A DNA stretch of 64,000 nucleotides from Prorocentrum cordatum (GCA_963575745.1 CAUYUJ010015282.1:612651-676650); one strand, 5' to 3'. Shown: positions 44,338 to 54,902, counted from the stretch's first letter. Notes: a model not told the origin generated them from the sequence alone. Made by a program: numbers and translations.

Positions 44338-44465
44338 ACGAACGAACGAAGGAGGAGGAGGAGGAGGAGGAGGTAGAGGAGGAGGTTGAGGAGTAGGAAG
44401 AGGAGCTGGAGGAGGAGGAGGAGGAGGAGGAGGAGGATAACCTGGAGGAACTGGAGAAAGACGAG
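44338..44465 (+). repeat. (GGA)n-rich microsatellite with GAAC start
   Basis: ACGAACGAACGAACGAA leads into GGA triplets with occasional changes. Confidence 0.9.
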
Positions 44466-44514
44466 GAGGAGGAGTCTCTGTTAACACCGCTCCTGTAGAA
44501 CCCATGGACAATGG

Positions 44515-44830
44515 CCTCTCGCATCCCTCTTGGGGTGCTCGTGGGCGCTGTTGGGGCCGTGTTGGAGCGCCCCTCTTGGAGCCCACGTGGGCCACCTTGC
44601 CTTGAGGATTGGAAAGGCCATCGGACGGCCAACAACAGTGATCCCTCAAAGGTTTTGGAAGGACGTTGGCGTCTTGGGCGCTGTTGGGGGTGCTTTGAGG
44701 CCACGTGGGGCCGTCTTGTCTTGCGGGGCGGTCTTGGGACGACGTGGAGCATGATGAGAGCCATCTCGAGCTGCCCTGAGCCATCCAGGAGGTCCTCCCG
44801 GGTTCTCCGGGACCCTCGTGGAGCCATCTT
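44515..44830 (+). repeat. CCTCTTGGGG family, single unit
   Basis: TCCCTCTTGGGGTGC, GCTGTTGGGGCCGTG and CCGTCTTGTCTTGCGGGG-type words; same family as 40500-41935. Confidence 0.7.
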
Positions 44831-45169
44831 GGGCATTTTCGGACGCTCGAACCGATCGGGCGCCCCCCCCCCCACCGTCCATGTCGAGAGGAGGGGGTGT
44901 GGGGGGGAGGGGCCAAGTTATCCCAAGCTGCCAGGAGTGTCGCTCACTCCCACTTGCCGCCCCGCTACACAACCAGCAGTCGAATCTCAGCACATACAGG
45001 GGCCGCCATCGGCAACCAGCGGGAACCAAAGCAGACGCCAGCCAGGTGCGGGATGCCCGCGAGGTGCGCCGCACGTGCCAGATGTGCCACGCGCACCAGG
45101 TGCTCCACACTGGGCAACATGTCGGCCGCCACGCTCCCCATGTCAACACCACTGCAAATTACGGCAAGT

Positions 45170-45540
45170 TTCCGAACATTGTGTGTTATGTGTGGGTGCG
45201 CATCCGCAAACATTTTCCATTTGTTTTTTGGCAAACAGACTAGGCCTGCGCAGAGCGGGCGGTATGCCACTCCTCCGGGCGTCTTTCGCAAAGTGAACTT
45301 TACATTTGTTGTTGAAATGCTTGGTGGGCCTGCGCGCAGCAGGCAAGATGCCGCCCTCCCCGCCGTTTTTGCCAAACGCAAATGCAAATTGATCGCGGGG
45401 CATCCGCGCAATATCCATATGTTGGTGCAAAGTGCACTTTGTATTGTTTATTGTGCAAGTGATAGTTGGGGGTGTTAGCCTTGCACACAGCAAGCAAGAT
45501 GCCAGCACCTCCGCAGCCACTAGTATACGCCAGTGCGACG
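45170..45540 (+). repeat. Tandem repeat of about 85-140 bp with GCAGCAGGCAAGATGCC
   Basis: GCCTGCGC..AGCGGGCGGTATGCC (45245), GCCTGCGCGCAGCAGGCAAG ATGCC (45330) and TTGCACACAGCAAGCAAGAT GCC (45478) mark three units. Intervening CGCATCCGCAAACATTT / GCATCCGCGCAATATCC words also repeat. Confidence 0.65.
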
Positions 45541-45689
45541 TGATCGTGGGGCGTCCGCGCTTGATCATGGTCTTGGTGCAGCCTGTTTTTATGTAGTGCT
45601 TTGTTTTATAGCTGTGACGGGGGGCGCGCATGATCCCGGGTTTGTCGCCGAGCGGGTGGGTGGGTGGGGGAGGGAGTGTACACTAATAA

Positions 45690-45785
45690 GGAACAGTGAT
45701 GCCCCCCTTTCCGAAGGGGAAGGAGGGGGAAGATGGAAGAAATAACGTTCTAAACACTCACGCCCAAAAGTCTGGTGGGATTCTT
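45690..45785 (+). repeat. Right-end copy of the nested-insertion family
   Basis: CTTTCCGAAGGGGAAGGAGG, AACGTTCTAAAC.C, ACGCCCAAAAGTCTGGTGGG match 30738-30810. It faces the left-end copy at 39270, but whether the two belong to one element is unknown. Confidence 0.65.
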
Positions 45786-46109
45786 GGAGCTGTCTAAGGG
45801 GAAACATGGGGTCACCCGGAGGCCCCCCCCGCTGGGAGGATTTACGACAAGGTCCCACCGCTGGAGGCCCCCCTGGCTAGTCGATACCTTTTGGAGGCAG
45901 TCTTGGACCCTCCAGGGCGTCGTAGTGGTCAATGTTTGCCTCGCCAGAGCTTGCCGTGGGGCATCTAGTCTCTTGAGGGCGCGTCGGGGCGTTTGCGAGT
46001 TCTCTTTTTGGGCGGCTGGGTCGCCGACCGAAGAGCGACTCGAGGCAGCATCGACGCGACTTCTACGGTCCCCGTGATACCTCGGAGCGGCACTGGGCCA
46101 TCTTGAGTC

Positions 46110-46330
46110 GGCCGCTGGCTCTGGCCCACCGCGCTTCGGCGCGACACGCTATCCGCGTCCCAGTCCCCAAGCGTCAACGTCCCGAGTTGTTCCGAGCTTG
46201 CCGCCCAATAGAGCGGAACGACACGCTATCCGCTTGCCGGGCACAGCGTAACGCCGCGGCCGCCGCCGCGGAAGGCTATCCAAGAGTTCCTGGCCGTTGC
46301 AGGCAGACTCCAGGGCTCCCGCCATGTCTC
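46110..46330 (+). repeat. Dispersed repeat with CTTCGGCGCGACACGCTA, copy 2
   Basis: Matches 14165-14525 in order and orientation, with an internal deletion relative to that copy. Confidence 0.75.
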
Positions 46331-46867
46331 ACACCAGGTGCATATCCGGCCCAGGCCCTCGCTCTCGCGGCCTGCTCTCGCTGCAAGCGTTGGCATGGCC
46401 GCGGAATATCTGCCCTCATAGACAAACCCGTGCTGAAACGCAGCACGCACCTTGTTCAAAATTTCAGTCTCGAACACGATGCGTTTTCGCTCGGCACGTG
46501 CTGGCCCATGTTTCGGCGAACGAGTCGCGCCAGGCCTACGTGATCAGTCTATGTGTTGAGCTGCGTATCAACACGCTGAGGGTTGCGTGTTGGGCTTGGG
46601 TGGCAAATCATCGGGGCCCTGCATGCCTTCGCAAGTCCGTCTTTAGAGTGCGTTCGCATCGGTAAGCGTCTGGTAATCCCGGAGAAAGTGCCAGCTTAGC
46701 GTCGAATAGCGTCGATCGGCGTCGATTCGCAAGCGCCTACAATATGGTATGGGAGGCCGCCATCAGTTGCCGCAGAAGGGTTGCGCGTTGCGTGCCGTGG
46801 CGGCTGGGGGCCGCTGATCATCGGACGCCGTGCGCTCTCATGCGCCACGGTCGCCCGTGGTGCTGGC

Positions 46868-46906
46868 GGGTTCCCCTCGGCGTACTACCACGTGGGCGGG
46901 GACGAG
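46868..46906 (+). CDS. GH20 beta-N-acetylhexosaminidase, catalytic HVGGDE exon (core)
   Basis: GFPSAYYHVGGDE, with GAC GAG at 46901-46906, is the defining GH20 active-site motif. The Asp positions the substrate acetamido group and the Glu is the general acid. An AG-ending donor context (GACGAG|GCGCCG, GC type) matches the donors of exons 2 and 3; alternatively the exon continues (APPHLSAPAAREARKS). The 5' boundary is unresolved: no AG lies just upstream, and the nearest is at 46774-46775 with 93 open bases that do not look like GH20. Only the recognisable core is given. Flanking exons on both sides are missing from my reading. Confidence 0.75.
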
Positions 46907-47911
46907 GCGCCGCCGCATCTCAGCGCGCCTGCTGCCAGGGAGGCGCGGAAGAGCGCACGTCGGGCGTTGCGTTGCACCCCTGAGGCGCCAGAAGGGTGCA
47001 CGTGTCGTGCACATCAGGGGCCCTGAAGGAGCCCTCCTGGGGCCCGAAAGGGTCAGGAAAGCTGTACGTTCCGTCGCCCCACATGTATCGCCCACCCATT
47101 AATCACCGCCCAAGCGCGTTGCATGTATGGCACGCGTGCAGTGCTCAGCTGGAGCTGGCTGGGGGTTTGTGGTGGCCCAGCATTGGTTCTGGCCAGCAGG
47201 AAGGGCAGGGAAGGGTCGAGGTTGTGGGTTCGAGGAGGTTTTTTACTTGTTCGGCCTCGAGGGGCCTTTTTTGAATCACGGGACCGTGAAAATCGGATCC
47301 GGGGTGAAAACCCTGCACCAGATGGAACATGGGAGGGGTCCCTGGGCCGATTTTGAACGGATGTACCCTTGCCTTCCCCCGTCTTGACCGATGTTCTCGG
47401 GGCCTCACCAGCCAAGCCCTTCTGGCCGCCTCTATGCTCGCCCTCGTTCTGTGTATGCTCCGGAGCCGAAGTGCAGCTCCTGGCGACAGGCCCGACAGCG
47501 CAACAAAGGCCCGTTCTGCGAGGCAAGGGTCGCGCCGTCTGGGAGCCGTTCCCGAGATCCGACGCCCTGAACGATACGCGACGTAGGAATTCATTACCAG
47601 AGCTCTCGACCCCATCTCAAACTATGCGAGGGCTCTCGAGTCGGATCGATCCGAGAGGATCCTAGGGTCCGAAGCAAAGAACAATTGCCCAACCTTGTTT
47701 TCGACGACGCCGGGATACCAGGGATGGCAAGGGCAGCGCCCTGACAGTTGTTGTAGTGTGTCGCAGGGGCAGCCGTCTGCCCACCGCAGCTCCTGCGGGA
47801 TCAGTGCATCCAGTGCTTCCTGAAATCGCCACTTCGGCCCCAGAGGATATGATATATGATGCGCTCCTCAGAGGCATGATGGATCCACGCCCCACTGGGA
47901 GCTCACGGGAA

Positions 47912-47995
47912 AAATGAGGAGGAGGAGGAGGAGGAGGAGGAGGAGGAGGAGGAGGAGGAGGAGGAGGAGGAGGAGGAGGAGGAGGAGGAGGACAT
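47912..47995 (+). repeat. (GGA)n microsatellite
   Basis: About 25 nearly pure GGA/GAG triplets. Confidence 0.95.
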
Positions 47996-48084
47996 GAGTA
48001 GACTCAAAGTGCAGCAACGGTGCTACAATACACCATCCCGTCCTGAGCCCTCTCCCCAGCAGTCCGTGTAAGAATTCGTGTCAA

Positions 48085-48740
48085 CTGCGCGAAGCGCCCC
48101 GCTCTTTAGAAAGACGAGCGTCCCATGTGCCCGCAATTCAGGCGAGGCTTCCGTTTCCAGAGAAGCTGCCTCCATGTTCCGAGCTATTGCGGGACGCGAC
48201 AAGGTGTTGCCACGCAGTTCAATGGAGTGCCCAGCGACAGCACCGCTTGAAAAAGGAACCGCCCTCCATCCGTGCAATTGTTTTTGAATGGCAGAAATCT
48301 TGAAATAAGACCGAACGGAGTCTCAAGCGAGAGACACATTTTGAGCGGGAATCCCCCTCCACTCATGCAGCTGTTGCACACATCTACGCCTGTGGTAGAT
48401 ATGTTCTGGAGAAGTTTCAGGCGAGAGCTCCATGTTGAAAAAGACTCATCCATCACTCGCTTAACGGTTGACAGTTTCTTTGTGACGAGTGCGCGCTGTG
48501 CCAAGGCGATCGCCTCTCAGATTTGTCGTTATCCATCCGCGTAATGGTGACTGGTTGAACGACTTGCGTGCGCGGCTCCAAGGTAAGATACCCATTCTGA
48601 AATCGGCCGACCCTCCATCCGTGTAACAGCTGGAATTGTTTAAGACGAGTGCACATGGTGCCAGAGCGAGAGCCCTGTTTTGAAACCGATCCGCCTTCCA
48701 TACGCGTAACTGCTCGATTTGAGGCTTCAGAACCGTCAGC
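48085..48740 (-). repeat. Minisatellite of about 95-105 bp unit, minus orientation
   Basis: Landmarks CCTCCATCCGTG(C/T)AA, GACGAGTGC.C, and GAGAGCC..GTTTTGAAA recur about every 100 bases (near 48265, 48355, 48445, 48535, 48615, 48700), with drift. Their complements are the landmarks of the 51.68-52.18 kb array. Confidence 0.75.
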
Positions 48741-48824
48741 GGTGAGGAAGTCTCAGGCGAAATGCCCGGCCCGCCCTGACTACACTTGGTGGTGTGCGAC
48801 AGGAGGTGTTATCTATAAGGCGGT

Positions 48825-49055
48825 GGAGGGATGGAAGAGGGGGAGGTTGAAGAAGATTGATGGCGGAGGAGGAGCAGGAGGTTGAGGGGGGCGAGTGGTA
48901 CGGATTGGAGGAGGGGGGAGGAGCAGGAGGAAAAAGGGAGGGGGATGTGGAGATGGGTGAGGAGTGAGGATGGGCTGGGTGGGTGGAGGGGCTGGGTGGA
49001 GGGAAGGGGAAGACGAGGAGTAGGCGATGGTGCAGTAGGAGGACCAATTCATCCC
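48825..49055 (+). repeat. Purine-rich GGGGA/GGAGGA tract
   Basis: Long irregular G/A run. The opposite strand gives only Ser/Pro-rich frames. Confidence 0.8.
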
Positions 49056-49079
49056 AACGTACATCACTGATCCTGCAGT

Positions 49080-50050
49080 CCACCTTTCCTCTTCAATCCC
49101 AGACCCATGATTACATGCATGTCCTCTCTGTCTCTACGACGAGCACCCACCAGAATGGTAAATGTCCCATGGGCATACCATGGGTGCACAGCCTGGGAGG
49201 GCTGTAGTGATGATAATCCCATGGCCCTGCCACAGGTTCCGGACTTGGAAATGCTGGTCAGGGCATGCTGCCATAGGAGGTGGCCCCAGGAGGGATGCAG
49301 CAGTGAGAACCATACCGCTTTCTGACTGTGAGCCACTCGTCCTATCAGACGTTCAGCACGTAGCTTGCAAACTGAGGTGCAGGGGGAGTTGGATGAGGAC
49401 ATTGGAGTGTTGGTGAAATAGCTGGGTGTGCTCTTGTCCCTCCAGGCTCCCACCTCTCCAATTCCCTCCCTGCTTATCCCCGTTCCTTCCTCCCTCACCT
49501 CCCTCCCTGTCTCCGCTTCCCCCTCTGCTCCTCCCGCCGCCCTTGTCCGCCTTCTCTCTCCTCCTCTCTCAGACCCCCTCCCTCCTACTCCTCCGTGCAC
49601 CTCCCTCCTCCCCTGCTGCCCCCCGTGCAAGCCTCCCTTGCACTCGCCCGCGGAGCCGCATGTTCGATGCCCTCGACGCTCTGGCGCCACCGCCGCTCCC
49701 CTCGGGAGAGCCCGTGGACCACACCCGCGCCCTGGGCCTCCCCCCGCCTTTAGCGCCCCCCCCCACCCCGCGGCGGTTGGCCAGGGCTGAAGCTCCGTGG
49801 TTTCGCACCCACGGCCACGGCGAGCCGCCGTCCGGAGCCACGCTGCCGGGGAGGTGGTTGACCGGGCATTCCTCCATGCCTGCTCGTCCCTCCCTGCTTC
49901 CGTTCCGGCTGCCGCCCTCCCTCCGGATGTACTTTCTCTGTTTCCCAGCCATCCTGCGGTGTCGGGCTCTCGGTTTGAATCCGCAGCGCGCCATGCGTCT
50001 CCTCACCCCACCTCCTCCTCCCCTGCCTTCTCCTGTGATCAGCGCATGTC
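49080..50050. other. No recognised gene
   Basis: A pyrimidine-rich stretch (49430-49640) gives a 222-codon Pro/Leu/Ser frame (49426-50094) with no domain. I regard it as compositional. Nothing else is visible. Confidence 0.4.
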
Positions 50051-50054
50051 CTGG

Positions 50055-50244
50055 TCATTTCGGCACACTCCCCGTGAGGATCGTGGCCACATAGGACACT
50101 CCACTCAGTGTCTCAGTGGCCACGACCGCATGGCGGCGCCGCGCCCATTTCGGCACACGCCTCGCGAGGCTCGTGGCCCCATAGGGAGCTTCGCGCACTG
50201 TCTCAACAACCGCGACCGCATGGCGGCACCGCGCCCATTGCAGC

Positions 50245-50284
<40 letters not shown>

Positions 50285-50395
50285 CACGAGGATCGTGGCC
50301 CCATGCGGAGCTCCATCTACGGTTACAGTGCCCACGACCGATGCCAGTACCGCGCCCATTTCGGCACACCCCTCGCGAGGGTCGTGGCCATTCGG
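50055..50395 (+). repeat. Tandem array of about 90-120 bp units, one expanded by (AC)n
   Basis: Four units start with CCATTTCGGCACAC and CCTCGCGAGG.TCGTGGCC near 50057, 50147, 50237 and 50356. The third unit contains the (AC)n run 50247-50282 exactly between GCAGCACACG and ATCACGAGG. CGACCGCATGGCGGC lies between units. Confidence 0.9.
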
Positions 50396-50854
50396 CAGAC
50401 CCCGAGTGGGCCAAATGACGGTCTAGCATCAAAGTTGCATCAAGTTGATAAGGATTGGGCCTTTCGCAGGGATGAGTTGCTCTGCTTTTGGTGCGTCTTA
50501 GGGCGCCCTCGTCGCCACCGCTGGGTCCGCCTCGGAATTCTGGCCAGGGCGCGCATGTCCGCGGGCCGACCTGCGAGGGAGAACCGAGGCCCGAGGACCT
50601 CGTAGAGAGGAAACCCAGACCTCCCCCTGGCCTCCGGCCAGTGCCGCCGATCCGGGGGGCTCCAGATTCGGTGATTTTCGCAGCTCTGTGGCCTCCTCCC
50701 CCCTCGATTCTTCCGGTCCTCTTTTTTCTCCTCTGGGGGGGGAGGGGGGGCCCGGAGCGGTCTCGGGGGGGGTCCGGGGAGGGTTCCGCGGGGAGGGTCC
50801 TCGGGGCAGTAGCAGCTAGATGTGAGGGGCGTCCCTGGGACCCCCCGAAACAAC

Positions 50855-50965
50855 TTGGGGATGCGCAAATCATTAAGAAAACGCCAGGTGGGGGACCGCT
50901 CCCCCCCCCCTGGGTCCGGATGCGCAAATCATTAATAAAACGCCAGATGGGGGACCGTCCCCCCC
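50855..50965 (+). repeat. Tandem duplication of about 57 bp
   Basis: GGATGCGCAAATCATTAA, AAAACGCCAG.TGGGGGACCG and the following poly-C occur twice (50859-50911 and 50918-50970). Confidence 0.9.
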
Positions 50966-51014
50966 TCCCCCCCTTCCCAAGCAGAGCCACTCCGGCGACC
51001 CCCCCACAGCAGAG

Positions 51015-51190
51015 CTGAAGCTCTTGCTTGGGCTAAGAGCTGAAGCTCTTGCTGAGGCTCCTTGTGTAGCTCACACGCCGGATCGGCAAATGTGTTGTTC
51101 CAAATCCGCGGCCCCAGAGGTCCGGACCTCCTCCCTGGCCCACGGCCCCAAATCCGATTCCAAATCCGCGGCCCCAAAGGTCCAGACACT
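51015..51190 (+). repeat. Two short tandem duplications
   Basis: AGAGCTGAAGCTCTTGCT occurs at 51014 and 51038; TTCCAAATCCGCGGCCCCA, AGGTCC.GAC occurs at 51095 and 51159. Confidence 0.85.
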
Positions 51191-51414
51191 TTTCTTCCAG
51201 GATGCGTTTTTCATGGTCCCCGGGCCCGATGACGGCGGGCCGCGCGGGCCGCCCCCCTTTGAGGAGGTCAGCGGCGCCCCCTCTCCCGAGAGCCAGGGGC
51301 CAAAACGGGGGGGGTGCGCACCAGCAGGGGAGTACCCTCCCTGGCGCCGCGACGCCCAAAAACCGGTTGTGGTGGTGGTGGTGGTGCTCAGCTCCTCCCC
51401 TCGACCCTCATATT

Positions 51415-51585
51415 TCTCGTCCTCTTTGTCCTCCTCCCCCTCCTCCCCCTCCTCCCCCCTCCTCCTCCCCGCACTCCTCCTCCCCCCCTCCTCATCCTCC
51501 CCCTCCTTCCCCTCCTCCTCCTCCTCCTCCTCCTGCTCCTCCTCCCCGCTCCTCCTCTCTCCTCCTCCTCCGCCTCCATTGCTTC
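51415..51585 (+). repeat. (CCT)n pyrimidine tract
   Basis: Irregular CTCC repeats. Poly-Pro/Ser frames across it are repeat products. Confidence 0.9.
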
Positions 51586-51679
51586 TTTTTATACATGATC
51601 CCTGCTTGTCGCATCCCGATGCCTGTCTGAAGCGCGGGCCGGGTGTTTGCCTGAGACTTCTTTACCGGTTACGACCTTT

Positions 51680-52180
51680 CAGCTAAACAGTTTGCAACAG
51701 TTGCACAGATGGAGGGCAGGCCTCTTTCAACATGTGGTCCTCGCCTTCGCGCCGCGCACACTCGTGCAACACAGTGGCAATAGATTCACGAACTGAGGGC
51801 GGACCGTTTCAAAATGTGGCCCTCGCCTTAGCGCAGCGCACGCTCGTGTTAAACAGTTGCACGAATTCCGCAGTTTGAGGTCGGGCCGCTTTCAACATTT
51901 GCTCTCGCCTTAGCGTCGCGCGCATTCGGGCAAACAAACTACAGGGGCTTCACGAACCCAGCGCGGGTCGTATGTTCGTTATTACATATCCCAAAGCTTC
52001 ACATATTGAGGGCGGTTCGTTTTCAAATTGTGGCTCTGGCTTTTTACGCCGCGCAGACTCGTTTTAAACGCTAGCAAGAGCGTTACGGATTGAGGGCGGC
52101 TCGTTTTCAAAAGGTGTTTCTGGCCTCAGCGCTTCGCACACTCGTTTAAACATATTGCAAGAGTTCCACGGGTTCCCATC
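51680..52180 (+). repeat. Minisatellite of about 95-105 bp unit, plus orientation
   Basis: Units carry GTTGCA, TTGAGGGCGG.TCGTTTTCAA, TGTGGC.CTCGCC and CGCCGCGCACACTCGT, recurring near 51690, 51780, 51865, 52000 and 52085, with drift. This is the same family as 48085-48740 in the opposite orientation. Confidence 0.8.
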
Positions 52181-52184
52181 GTTA

Positions 52185-52405
52185 GCGTATCAGGAATGGT
52201 GCTTTTGGAACGGTTCAGGATTGTCAGGGCGCAGTGATTACATTGAGTCGCGGTGTCGAAGTCTCAGGAATGGCGTTCTGGCGCGATTCAGGATCGTCAA
52301 GACCCAACGTCAGGGTGATCCGTGGCGTTCAAGTCCTGAGAATTGTGTTTGGCATTCTTCAGGATCTTCAAACGGTTGTCTCCCAAACGGGACAATTCCT
52401 TCAGT
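52185..52405 (+). repeat. Tandem repeat of about 72 bp unit, three copies
   Basis: TCAGGAATGG.GTTCTGG, GATTCAGGATCGTCA mark units near 52190, 52262 and 52335. The third copy is diverged. It adjoins the minisatellite at 51680-52180. Confidence 0.75.
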
Positions 52406-52484
52406 GGATGTGTAGAGGCCTATGAAGAGGAGCTTGGATGGAGGGTGTATTCCAACAGCGTTGATGGGTCTTGGGTTTACATGG

Positions 52485-52522
52485 TCCTCCTCCTCCTCCT
52501 CCTCCTCCTCCTCCTCCTCCCG
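52485..52522 (+). repeat. (CCT)n microsatellite
   Basis: Twelve or so CTC triplets. Confidence 0.95.
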
Positions 52523-53007
52523 CTCGCCCGCGCGCTGCTCGCGCTCTCCCACGCGAGCAGGCACCGACGTCGCAGTGGAGCGCCACGACCCCGGAGGGCC
52601 GCTCGCGGTGGCTGCCAGGCACGAGGCCGTGGCAGGTGCAGAGCTTCTTCAACGAGAGGCGCCCTCGCCGCCGCTGTCGCGGGGGGGGGGGGGGGGGGAC
52701 GGGGGGCTTCGAGCCAAGATGGAGGTATGGAATCTGGCGGCGGGGCAAGCGGGTTGGCGACGGGCCAAGAGCGAGCGACAAGTTTTGGCAACGGGGCAGA
52801 GGGGCCAGGGCTCGAGACGGAAGCTGTTGGCTCTACCTGGGGCCCGGAGGCGGAGCCGCGCGCCTGGGGTTTGAGGGTTGCCCCGTGCTGCCAGCCCGGG
52901 GGCGAGCTCTGCGCCACCCGGAGCCTTGGTTCGAGCATCCTGCAGGGAGCAGGCATTCCGCTCAGGCACTGTTACCCGGCAGCCCCAGGGGGAGGCCCCC
53001 CTCCATG

Positions 53008-53190
53008 GAGGAGGAGGAGGAGGAGGAGGAGGAGGAGGAGGAGGAGGAGGAGGAGGAGGAGGACCGCGGCCGAGGAAGGTCGCACCGAACTGCGACACTC
53101 CCAGACGGGAGGAGGAGGAGGAGGAGGAGGAGGAGGAGGAGGAGGAGGAGGACGAGGAGGAGGAGGAGGAGGAGGAGGAGGAGGAGGACG
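53008..53190 (+). repeat. Two (GGA)n tracts separated by a unique spacer
   Basis: GGA triplets at 53008-53062 and 53109-53190 flank about 45 bases of unique sequence. Large Glu- or Arg-rich frames here are repeat products. Confidence 0.95.
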
Positions 53191-53764
53191 CCGAGGACAA
53201 GAGGCGCGCTGTGGCCCCCTACCTTTGCCTGGTCGCCCTGTTCGGCGGCGTTCCTGAACTCCTCCGCCAGCGCTCCAGCGGCAATAAGATGAGGCCGTAT
53301 GAGATGGATAAGTATCATTTGCACACAGTTTGGCAAGAGCCTGCGGACGTGGTTTGCTGCTTGTTTGGAGGGTCAGTGGGCGCGGCAGGTCCTGCAGAAG
53401 CAGTGTCTGCGGGCGCTGTTGGGGGCACTTCCTCGCGCGCTGGGAGTCGGGATGGTGTGAGGTCACACAGGAAGTTGTTCGAGTGGAGAATCCCACGTGC
53501 ACCTACATGGCTGAGTTGTGCATCGGGCTTGTAGTTAACGAGGTGGCAGGTGGCCGGGTGTCTCATCAGACAGCCATTGGTGTGCGTTCTACTCGCGCTT
53601 ACATAGTTAAGCGTATGCCGAGATGCAGCTATTGGCAAGAGTGTGAAGGTTGCATCCTGCGACGCAGAAATTGGCACAATTCGGGGTGCTTGGAAGGTGG
53701 AAACTGGCCGCGTGTAAGATGGGCAACTCTTGCTTGTCATAACGTGGAAAGCCATTTATCTAAT

Positions 53765-54220
53765 GGCCCTCTTCCCATCCTGCCACTGTGCCTGGGTCGT
53801 GGATGCCTCTCGGGGGCCTCTTGGAGAGCCCTTGCGGGCCTCTTGGGTCCATCTGGGGCTCTTCGGGGCCTCTTGGGGTCTCTCGGAGGTCTCCTGGAGA
53901 CCTGAGGGCCTCGTGTGGGCCTGCTGACGGTCGCTTGGGTCATCGTGGGGCGGAGGGCTCGAAATGTCAGCTCGTCCTCCCCCTATTGGGCCTCTCTTGA
54001 GGCCCTCTCGGGGCCGTGTTGTGGGCCTCTTATGTTGTCCCTCTTTGGGGCCTGCTGGATTGTCTTGGAGAGATCTTGGGGGTTGTCTTGGAGCGATCTT
54101 GGGGGCCTCTTGGGCCGTCTCGGAGCGTCGGCAGCCCGAAAAGGCGAGAACGCCTCCATGCCTCCATGCTTCAAGTGCGCACTGCAAATCTATGATTTGG
54201 GCCACTCGCCTTTTCGGCAG
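53765..54220 (+). repeat. CCTCTTGGGG family, full-length unit
   Basis: It starts at CATCCTGCCACTGTGCCTGG, as at 40805. It runs through CCTCTTGGGG-type words and ends with GGCGAGAACGCC and GCAAATCTATGATTTGGGCC, as at 41190-41240. Confidence 0.8.
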
Positions 54221-54812
54221 TCTTGAGTCCAACATGGATTGTCGTTAGGCCCTCTTGGGCCGTCTCGGCGCTTCATCTCACCGTCGTGGGCGCTTCTCGG
54301 AGGACTCTTGCAGGTTTGTCAGGTCGTTCTGGGCGGGTTCACCGTCCCGGATGCCGGCGCGACACACTTACCCAGCAGCACCCAGGAAAGTGGTGGCCCA
54401 GGCCTTGAAGATATCAGCGTTGGGGTACTCCACTACATGCTGAAGGCACCGTGGCTAATGACCGGAGTTCGAAAAACAGTGGCCCGAGTGTTGGCAGCCA
54501 TCACATGTGTGAGAGATTCATATTTGCGATCCCTCCTCGGGCGTACGAAACAGCTTCAGGCACTTCTCTGGGGAGCGTTTGGGACCCACGCGTCCACCAG
54601 TGCGGAGAGGGCTTTGTCTAACATAATTCGTTTTCATGTGGCCGTCATGTGGCGCTGAGATGAATATTCCCTAGCATGTAGTCCAGATCGATGGTTGCGT
54701 GTGGATTCATTCTATAAGAGCTGTGTTCGTGGCCAGCGTGTGTTCTACTGAGTTGGTCTCCTCGCGGCCCTTTGCCTTCGCTTGCATTCACCTGCCCGCG
54801 CCTTCATGACAG

Positions 54813-54902
54813 GCTGGCAGACATCCTCAGCTCGAGGGGCAAGCGGTTCATGGGTTGGGATGAGACTCAGAAGTTCATGGGCTTGCCGAGGAGCGCGCCT
54901 GG
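54813..54902 (+). CDS. GH20 beta-N-acetylhexosaminidase, GWDE exon
   Basis: It encodes LADILSSRGKRFMGWDE, then TQKFMGLPRSAP and two bases of Gly. R/KLADIL...GK..MGWDE..., with its active-site Trp, is the GH20 segment that follows the HVGGDE region. The acceptor is TGACAG|GC, and the first base completes a codon begun in the previous exon. The donor is CCTGG|GCAGAA (GC type), so the split Gly is completed by the G that starts the next exon. The frame is open upstream too (FTCPRLHDR), so a longer exon cannot be excluded. Confidence 0.85.

Larger units (their letters stand above)
25421..46867 (+). other. GH20 intron(s), about 21 kb, with a DIRS element, a LINE and many repeats
   Basis: This interval hosts the DIRS-like element (25.86-32.94 kb), LINE C (42.0-44.2 kb) and the repeats listed separately. 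About 20-40 residues of the GH20 barrel expected before the HVGGDE motif are unaccounted for, so an unrecognised exon probably lies within it. If so, these are two or more introns. Confidence 0.5.
46907..54812 (+). other. GH20 intron(s) of about 7.9 kb with minisatellites
   Basis: Contains the paired minisatellites (48.1-48.75 and 51.68-52.18 kb), a 90 bp array, GGA tracts and a CCTCTTGGGG unit. Around 25-40 residues of GH20 sequence normally separate HVGGDE from the next exon, so at least one small exon may be hidden here. Confidence 0.5.

Noticed and set aside
48085-48740. Regularly spaced similar blocks considered as a CRISPR array
   Set aside because: Unit-long drift, no constant repeat with unique spacers, and a eukaryotic context. 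It is a minisatellite.
52343-53534. Large Arg-, Glu- and Gly-rich frames on both strands
   Set aside because: Driven by GGA/CCT tracts at 52.5 and 53.0-53.2 kb; no domain in the unique parts.
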